Source of the DNA: Mesorhizobium sp. CAU 1732
GTDB lineage: Bacteria; Pseudomonadota; Alphaproteobacteria; Rhizobiales; Rhizobiaceae
DNA length: 64,000 nt
NCBI RefSeq assembly: GCF_039888675.1
Contig: NZ_JBDQQR010000001.1
Location: forward strand, 930,001-994,000
Direction of reading: 5' to 3'
The position numbers were made by a program, and so were the translations under genes. The notes under the pieces are model-generated. The model had not been told where the DNA came from. It was given only the letters and a program-made list of their open reading frames with translations, and did not search any database. Shown one piece after another: positions 59,111-64,000 of this stretch (positions are counted from its first letter, which is position 1; every line of letters starts with the position of its first letter).

Positions 59111-59464
59111 AAAACCGCATCCGGGTTGTACAGGACCAACCCAGAGAGGCCGCATGAGCAGATGGCGCCCCTGCTCGGCGGGGACCGCGCGGCAAGCGCC
59201 TGCGCGGCTTCGCCCTGCATGGACACTGGCGCACCAGGCATTGGCGAGATCGGCATTACGGGTACCGCAACAGCTTTTGCCAAAGCGGGTCTTCTACGCG
59301 ACTTTTGCGCGGGGAAAATTGACAAATCAACTGGAAGTGATTCGAACTTTTCCCCGCCGAACGCCGTCGTTTCTACGCCTTTTCGCGCGCCGGCTGCCCT
59401 TCATTCTATGCATAGGCGTAAGTTCGGCGGCTATAGCGTATTGTGGAGGGTAATCGGCGATATT
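59111..59464. other. Intergenic region between the liv-type operon and tRNA-Arg
   Basis: About 350 bases with no supportable gene. A 6-bp hairpin GGGTTG/CAACCC (59123-59142) follows the last SDR gene but has no T-run, so it is at most a weak terminator. The right-hand 13-bp repeat begins at 59461. It marks the change from the catabolic genes to the chromosomal genes at the end of the window. Confidence 0.5.
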
Positions 59465-59473
59465 TGGCGCGCC
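59461..59473 (+). repeat. 13-bp direct repeat overlapping the tRNA-Arg 3' end (right copy)
   Basis: TATTTGGCGCGCC, identical to 29862-29874. Nine of its bases are the 3' end of tRNA-Arg including CCA. The 3' end of the tRNA faces the catabolic genes, the side on which tRNA-targeted islands insert. Confidence 0.4.
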
Positions 59474-59541
59474 CGAAAGGATTCGAACCTCTGACCCCCA
59501 GATTCGTAGTCTGGTGCTCTATCCAGCTGAGCTACGGGCGC
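59465..59541 (-). tRNA. tRNA-Arg, anticodon ACG
   Basis: A complete 77-base tRNA with encoded CCA. The acceptor stem is GCGCCCG/CGGGCGC, the D-arm AGCTCAGCTGGATAGAGC, the anticodon loop CTACGAA (ACG at 34-36) on stem CCAGA/TCTGG, and the T-arm contains GGTTCGAATCC. It reads CGU, CGC and CGA through inosine. It lies alone between a gene-free stretch and the histidine kinase gene. Confidence 0.97.
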
Positions 59542-59740
59542 GCAGGAAGCCGGAAAACCCAGCTTCGCGAGGGGTTGCCGTGAGGCGACCCCGCATGTGC
59601 GGCGTTCCTAGCCAACCAATGAGCGAATTGCAAGCGGGTCGTCGCATTTCTTTCGGTCTGCACGTCACTTCGTCGCAAGCGGCAGCGGGGCGCATGCGAT
59701 CTTTGACGCCAGGCGCGGCAAAAGCCTTGCGTCGGATCGC

Positions 59741-61228
59741 TCAGGCTGGCCGGCGCAGCGCGTTGCGGGCCGCAACGAGATCGACGGGCTGGTCGGGGAT
59801 CGTGATGGCGAAGATGGTCCTGCCGCCGCGGCTCTCGACGAGTTCGATCGAGCCGCCATGCGCGCGGACCAGCTCATGTGCGATCGCCAGCCCCAAGCCA
59901 GTGCCGCCGCTGCGTGCCGAGCCCCGGAAGGCCGCAAACAGATTGTCACGCGCCTTGGGCGGCAGGCCGGGGCCGGTATCCTCGACCAGGACCCGGCAGA
60001 TGCTTCCGGCGCGATCCGCAGAGACGGAAAGCCGCCGAACGACAGTGTTTTCACGATCGGCAGCCATGGCCTGCATGGCGTTGCGCGAGAGGTTGGACAA
60101 CACCCGGAAAAGCTGTTCCGAATCCGCGTCGATCTCGAATTCGTGCTCCACGGCGTTGAGAAATTCGAGGCCGGCTTCATTGTCCACGCCGACGACCGAA
60201 TAGACCTCGTCGACGAGCATGCGCAGCCGGACTTTGCGGCGCACCGGAGGCGCTTCCTGCGTGCGGCCGTAGGCGAGCACGCCCTCCGAGTAGGAGACCG
60301 CGCGGTCGAGCGCGCGCACGAGCCGCGGCACGAGATTCTGCGCCGTCGGGTCCTTCACCGTGGAGAGCCTGTCGGACATGAGTTGCGCGGATGCGAGGAT
60401 GTTGCGCATGTCATGATTGATCTTGGAGACCGCGAGGCCAAGATCGGCAAGGTGTTTCTGTTCGCTCAGCGTCCGTTGCAAATGGCTTTGCATCGAGGCC
60501 AGTTCGCGCTCCGCCACGCCGATCTCGTCGGCGCGCGCCTCCGGGCGGATGATGCGGCCGGGATCGTGCGGTGCTTCAGAGAAGTCCAGCATGGAGCGGG
60601 TCATTGTCCGGATGGGACGAATCATGACCCGGTCGATCGCGTAGAAAACCAATGTGGCGGTGATCAGGGAAATGATCAGCGACAGGATCGCCACGTTGCG
60701 GGCATAGACGAGCATCGCCTTGCGCAGATTGGTATCGGCGATGATCAGTTCGAATTCCTTGTCGCTCTCGCCGACGGGGCCGAACACGCGCAAAACGCGG
60801 TTGCCGCCGAAGAAGGCCGTATAGAGCGCATCCGACATGGCTTGCGGGGCCATTGTGTTGGCGAGGTCGATATGGTCGTCCACCTGCGGCGGCACCTCGG
60901 TGACGACGAGCAATTGCGAGGCACCGTCGTCACGCACCGCCACCGCCTTGGCGCCGAGCGCGATCAGCACGTCGTCCTGCACGGTACGAGAGAGACTGTC
61001 GGGGTCACTTTCGACGAGAACGATACCGACGGCTGCGGCCGTGGCCAGACGCTCTTCCAGCCAACGAAGCCTGAAGTTGGCGATCGAGGGCATGAAGATG
61101 AGCACTTCCGCCAGCATGACGAACAGGATCGTGAGCATCAGAAGCTTGGTCGACAGGCCGCGTGAGAGCGGCACCTGTTCGTTTGTGCGCTCCGGTTTCA
61201 CGGGGGCCTTGTTCGTCTCGTCCGCCAA
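59741..61228 (-). CDS. Membrane-bound sensor histidine kinase (orphan)
   Basis: A 495-residue kinase: two membrane helices (about residues 23-45 and 195-218) flank a periplasmic sensor region, then a HAMP-like linker, the DHp helix with the phosphoacceptor in SKINHDMRNILASAQLM, and the ATPase domain with N-box SNLSRNAMQAM, G1 VEDTGPGLPP and G2 GGTGLGLAIAHEL. The TTG at 61228 was chosen: AGGA lies seven bases before it and the sequence ADETNKAPVKPERTN starts there. ATG 61315 would add 29 residues with no ribosome-binding site. No response regulator gene is adjacent, so its partner lies elsewhere. It runs toward the tRNA gene. Confidence 0.88.
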   Translation of the reverse strand: MADETNKAPVKPERTNEQVPLSRGLSTKLLMLTILFVMLAEVLIFMPSIANFRLRWLEERLATAAAVGIVLVESDPDSLSRTVQDDVLIALGAKAVAVRDDGASQLLVVTEVPPQVDDHIDLANTMAPQAMSDALYTAFFGGNRVLRVFGPVGESDKEFELIIADTNLRKAMLVYARNVAILSLIISLITATLVFYAIDRVMIRPIRTMTRSMLDFSEAPHDPGRIIRPEARADEIGVAERELASMQSHLQRTLSEQKHLADLGLAVSKINHDMRNILASAQLMSDRLSTVKDPTAQNLVPRLVRALDRAVSYSEGVLAYGRTQEAPPVRRKVRLRMLVDEVYSVVGVDNEAGLEFLNAVEHEFEIDADSEQLFRVLSNLSRNAMQAMAADRENTVVRRLSVSADRAGSICRVLVEDTGPGLPPKARDNLFAAFRGSARSGGTGLGLAIAHELVRAHGGSIELVESRGGRTIFAITIPDQPVDLVAARNALRRPA

Positions 61229-61331
61229 ATCGCTGTTCCTGGCTCGTTTTTGTCGTCGAGCACGCGCGTCATCGCGCCGGCCCGACGATATCACCGCGAA
61301 CGGCTTCGATTCCATCGAATTGAGGCGTACT

Positions 61332-62750
61332 TTAGCCGAAGATGCGCAGGAAGCGCACGAGACGTCGGACGATCGGCTTGCGGGCAGCCGCGGCGAAGTA
61401 GGAGACGGCCGCGCGCTTGCCGATTTCGCCCATCGTCGGATAGGCGGGCACATAGCCCGTCATGTCGCGAACGCGCATGCCCTTGGAGATTGCAAGTGCC
61501 CAGATGCCGATGAGTTCGCCCGCCTGCGCGCCGACGATCGAGACGCCGACGATGCGCTCCTTGCGATCGGCGATCAGCTTGACGAAGCCTTGCGTCTGGC
61601 GCTCGGCCTGCGCGCGGTCGTTCTCGGCATAGGGCCAACGCAGGACGTTGATGCGGCCGTGTGCCTTGCGGGCGTCCTCTTCGCCGAGCCCGACATGGGC
61701 GATCTCCGGATCGGTGTAGGTCACGCGGGGCAGGATCGTGCGGTCCTCGCGCGCCTTGAGGCGGAAGAGGATCGCGCGGATCACGAGACCCGCATGATAG
61801 CCGGCGACATGGGTGAATTGCGGCCCCCCCGCGACATCGCCGATGGCATAGACGCGGCGGTTGGTCGTGCGCAGCGTGTCGCTGACCGTGACGCCCTTCG
61901 GCGTGAAATCGATGCCGGCCTTGTCGAGGTCCAAGCCCTCGACATTGGCCTTCCGCCCCGCGGCGATGAGGAGATGCGTTCCATCGATGATCTCGTCGTT
62001 GTCGACGTGGACACGGACGCCGGATTTGCCCCTGCGCTCGACCTGCGTGACCCTGGCGTGTTCGCGCAATTCAATGCCCTCGGCGCGAAGCCTGGCCATG
62101 ACGATCGCGGCGAGTTCCGGGTCCTCGCGACCCAGCATCGTCTCGGCCTCGATGACGACCACCTCCGCGCCGAGGCGGCGATACGCCTGGGCGAGTTCGC
62201 TACCGATCGGCCCGCCGCCGATGATGACGAGCTTGGCCGGGCGCCGGGTGAGGTCGAAGATCGTTTCGTTGGTCAGGACCTCGACCGTATCGAGGCCCGG
62301 AATCGGCGGAATCGCCGGCGACGAACCTGTCGCGACGACGAAGCGTCTCGCGCGGATTTCGTGGTCGCCCGCAATGACGGTGCGTGCATCCTTGAAGCGG
62401 GCATGGTCCCGGATCACCCGCACGCCGAGCGCGGTGAACCGCTCGACCGAATCGTTGGGCGCAATCGCGTCGATGACGCCGTGAACGTGCCGGCCGACCT
62501 TGCGGAAGTCGATGTCGGGCTCGGCGTCCGCAATGCCGAACTGCGCGCCATGCCGCATCGCATGCGCGTGCTTTCCGGCCGCGATGAGCGCCTTGGATGG
62601 AACGCAGCCATAGTTCAGGCAGTCACCACCCATCTTGCCCTTTTCGACAAGGACGACCGATACGCCGAAGGCCGCCGCACCCGCTGCGACCGACAGACCG
62701 CCCGAGCCGGCCCCGATGACGCAGATGTCGGGTGTGAGAGTCTTGGTCAT
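61332..62750 (-). CDS. Pyridine nucleotide-disulfide oxidoreductase (mercuric reductase / dihydrolipoyl dehydrogenase-like)
   Basis: A 472-residue FAD enzyme. FAD motif VIGAGSGGLSVAAGAA, redox-active disulfide GGDCLNYGCVPSK, NAD(P) motif VIIGGGPIGSELAQ and FAD-binding VYAIGDVAGGPQ are all present. At the C-terminus the HxxHPTxxE motif of true lipoamide dehydrogenases reads GYVPAYPTMGEIGKRA, so the catalytic His is absent. It is therefore a mercuric-reductase-like family member of unknown substrate. ATG 62750 is given; an ATG at 62786 with AGGA upstream would add 12 residues and is a fair alternative. The upstream TVP38-type membrane protein often accompanies this family. Confidence 0.88.
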   Translation of the reverse strand: MTKTLTPDICVIGAGSGGLSVAAGAAAFGVSVVLVEKGKMGGDCLNYGCVPSKALIAAGKHAHAMRHGAQFGIADAEPDIDFRKVGRHVHGVIDAIAPNDSVERFTALGVRVIRDHARFKDARTVIAGDHEIRARRFVVATGSSPAIPPIPGLDTVEVLTNETIFDLTRRPAKLVIIGGGPIGSELAQAYRRLGAEVVVIEAETMLGREDPELAAIVMARLRAEGIELREHARVTQVERRGKSGVRVHVDNDEIIDGTHLLIAAGRKANVEGLDLDKAGIDFTPKGVTVSDTLRTTNRRVYAIGDVAGGPQFTHVAGYHAGLVIRAILFRLKAREDRTILPRVTYTDPEIAHVGLGEEDARKAHGRINVLRWPYAENDRAQAERQTQGFVKLIADRKERIVGVSIVGAQAGELIGIWALAISKGMRVRDMTGYVPAYPTMGEIGKRAAVSYFAAAARKPIVRRLVRFLRIFG

Positions 62751-62805
62751 GGCGTAGCTTGCATCCCGTCCCTGTGCCGCAGGCATGAAGTCCTGTCGGG
62801 AAGAC

Positions 62806-63525
62806 TTACCCGCGGCGGTTCCGAAGCGTTCTTACGATGGCGGGGATGATCGCGACAAGCGCGAGGCCTGCAAAGGCGATGCAGATCTTCGGCGTGAGGA
62901 GGTCGCCGAAGCTCGCCTCACGGCCAGCCTCATGGGCGGCAAGGATGACGCTCTCGATGCCCTCGCCCAGATAGGTGTAGGCGACGACGCCCGGCAGAAT
63001 GCCCAGAAAGGTGGCCGCCACATACGTCCTGAGACGCACGTCGAAGAGGGCAGGGGCAATGTTGACGACCACGAACGGAAAGATCGGGGCAAGCCGCAGC
63101 GCCAGCAGGTACAGGAACGCGTTGTCCTCGAAGCCCTTTGCCAATTTCGCGGCGCGTGGTCCGACGCGGGCTTTCAGCGTATCGCCAAAAGCCGAGCGGG
63201 CAGCGAGGAAGAGCGCGCTTGCACCGGTCGTGGCGGCAAACGCGACAAGCACGCTCGACAGGAGCCAGCCGAAAAGGAAGCCGCCGAAGATGGTCAGGAT
63301 GGATGCGGCGGGAAAGGCGAACGCGACGGCGAGCGCGTAGATGGCGGCAAAGACGAGCGGCGCGAGAATCGGGTTCGCGTCCCTCAGCCCGGTGAGGCGC
63401 TCGCGGCTATCGGCCAGGAATTCCAGCGTCAGGTAATGGTGCAGTCCCAGGAGATAGCCGCCCGCGAGGCCGGCGATGACGATTGTCGCCGGGAGATAGC
63501 GCCGAAGCATGGTGGTCTGTGCCAC
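62806..63525 (-). CDS. TVP38/TMEM64 family membrane protein
   Basis: A 239-residue inner-membrane protein of the VTT (SNARE-associated/DedA-related) family with five or six helices. Typical segments: FAFPAASILTIFGGFLFGWL, LALRLAPIFPFVVVNIAPAL and FLGILPGVVAYTYLGEG. The GTG at 63525 was chosen because AAGGAG stands six bases before it; ATG 63546 lacks a ribosome-binding site. It precedes the flavoprotein gene by 55 bases and the pair is likely co-transcribed. The role is probably lipid scrambling or envelope homeostasis, as for the family. Confidence 0.86.
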   Translation of the reverse strand: MAQTTMLRRYLPATIVIAGLAGGYLLGLHHYLTLEFLADSRERLTGLRDANPILAPLVFAAIYALAVAFAFPAASILTIFGGFLFGWLLSSVLVAFAATTGASALFLAARSAFGDTLKARVGPRAAKLAKGFEDNAFLYLLALRLAPIFPFVVVNIAPALFDVRLRTYVAATFLGILPGVVAYTYLGEGIESVILAAHEAGREASFGDLLTPKICIAFAGLALVAIIPAIVRTLRNRRG

Positions 63526-63926
63526 AGCGTCTCCTTCTATCGCCATTATGTATGTCGTTTCATCTTGAGATTCAGTGGCTCTAGCGTTCATCGCAGTCGT
63601 CGTCCACTTCGTCACGGTGCTGGTCAGCGGGCGTGACGATGGGAGATGGCGCGTATCGTGGCTGGTTCACAAGCACCTCGCGCGTGGTCTCACCGGGTTT
63701 TGACCCACGGGTGATGGATTGTCACCACGCCGTGAAGCTTCGCCAAACGTCCAAGGGAGACCGATAGCGTCAATATTGACAGCTTTCGGCCGCATCCCTA
63801 TAAGCCCGCACACGCTCGGGCCCACGGTCCGGCGCAGCCTTTGGCTGTGCATGGACGATCCCGGCGAAAGCTCCTGCTCTTAAAGAGACAGATCCAAGAA
63901 GGGCCGCACTCCGCGGTATTAAAGAA
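63526..63926. other. Divergent intergenic region between the TVP38-type gene and rpmH
   Basis: About 400 bases with divergent promoters and no supportable gene. It contains the near-consensus rpmH promoter (63776-63804). No DnaA-box cluster or AT-rich unwinding element of a replication origin was recognised. Confidence 0.5.
63776..63804 (+). promoter_or_regulatory. Near-consensus sigma-70 promoter of rpmH
   Basis: TTGACA (63776-63781), a 17-base spacer and TATAAG (63799-63804). The position about 120 bases upstream of the ATG and the strength suit a ribosomal-protein operon. Confidence 0.8.
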
Positions 63927-64000
63927 ATGAAGCGCACGTACCAACCATCCAAGCTTGTTCGCAAGCGTCGTCACGGGTTTCGTGCCCGTATGGCCACCAA
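63927..64000 (+). CDS. rpmH: 50S ribosomal protein L34, 3' end outside the window
   Basis: The first 24 codons read [18 protein letters not shown] then RARMAT, the unmistakable N-terminus of L34 (about 44 residues in full). AAAGAA lies just before the ATG; no better Shine-Dalgarno is visible. rnpA and yidC are expected beyond the window. It is transcribed from the strong promoter at 63776-63804. Confidence 0.97.

Noticed and set aside
59571..59592. A terminator hairpin between the histidine kinase and tRNA-Arg
   Set aside because: GGGGTTGCC/GGCGACCCC has a mismatch on the transcribed minus strand and no T-run, so it is not a convincing terminator.
63526..63926. A chromosomal replication origin beside rpmH
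   Set aside because: Although rpmH lies near the origin in some bacteria, no DnaA boxes or AT-rich segment were recognised here and dnaA is not next to it.
1..64000. CRISPR arrays, prophage genes, intact insertion sequences, rRNA genes
   Set aside because: No regularly spaced repeats, capsid or integrase motifs, complete transposases or rRNA sequences were found on reading through the window.

Overview
The window is GC-rich chromosomal DNA from an alphaproteobacterium, most likely a member of the Hyphomicrobiales (rhizobia and relatives). The evidence is the chromosomal end segment (rpmH, a TVP38-type membrane protein, a mercuric-reductase-like flavoprotein, a histidine kinase, tRNA-Arg), the wealth of TRAP and ABC uptake systems with FCD-type GntR and LysR regulators, and a TGA-N9-TCA iron box of the rhizobial RirA type. 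No rRNA, CRISPR array, phage gene or intact transposase was seen.

Layout. (1) 1-4125: an RND multidrug efflux pair on the minus strand (pump cut by the window edge, plus adaptor) and a GbsR/MarR-type regulator. The adaptor and the regulator share a 20-bp operator-like sequence. (2) 4423-23151: a large amino-acid or lactam catabolic island. Minus-strand genes encode a 2-hydroxyacid dehydrogenase, a class II aldolase of the RraA fold, an SDR, two aminotransferases, a RidA protein, a DapA-family lyase, a D-amino-acid aminotransferase and PxpA; a LysR gene lies among them. Divergent from pxpA runs dctPQM-pxpBC-gntR-2-hydroxyacid dehydrogenase-M20 amidohydrolase-gntR-M24 hydrolase, with most junctions overlapping by 4 bases. 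Together they look like a route that imports an acid, opens a 5-oxoproline-like lactam, transaminates the product and splits the 2-oxo acid by aldol cleavage. (3) 23300-29359: a petrobactin-type siderophore operon asbA-asbB-asbC-asbDE, with the carrier protein AsbD fused to AsbE and no asbF in view, behind a RirA-type iron box. (4) 29360-30611: about 1.25 kb with no supportable gene.

(5) 30612-36936: two TRAP systems in tandem, one with a fused DctQM permease. (6) 36966-50148: an NTF2-like protein, an MmgE/PrpD protein and an acyl-CoA pathway: acyl-CoA synthetase, BadI/MenB-like crotonase, class III CoA-transferase, thiolase, then a tightly coupled set resembling mesaconyl-CoA C1-C4 transferase, methylsuccinyl-CoA dehydrogenase, mesaconyl-C4-CoA hydratase and citramalyl-CoA lyase. 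The last four would convert methylsuccinyl-CoA to acetyl-CoA and pyruvate. A LysR gene follows. (7) 50256-59110: a cytosine-deaminase/TRZ-type amidohydrolase, three SDRs and a branched-chain-amino-acid-type ABC importer. Three promoters here share one architecture. (8) 59465-64000: tRNA-Arg(ACG), histidine kinase, flavoprotein, TVP38 protein and the start of rpmH behind a near-consensus promoter.

A recurring design is a perfect inverted repeat just after each substrate-binding-protein gene, before the permease or ATPase genes. The last 9 bases of tRNA-Arg with 4 flanking bases (13 bp) recur in the gene-free stretch at 29.9 kb, so the 29.6 kb between may be an old tRNA-linked insertion; no integrase supports this.
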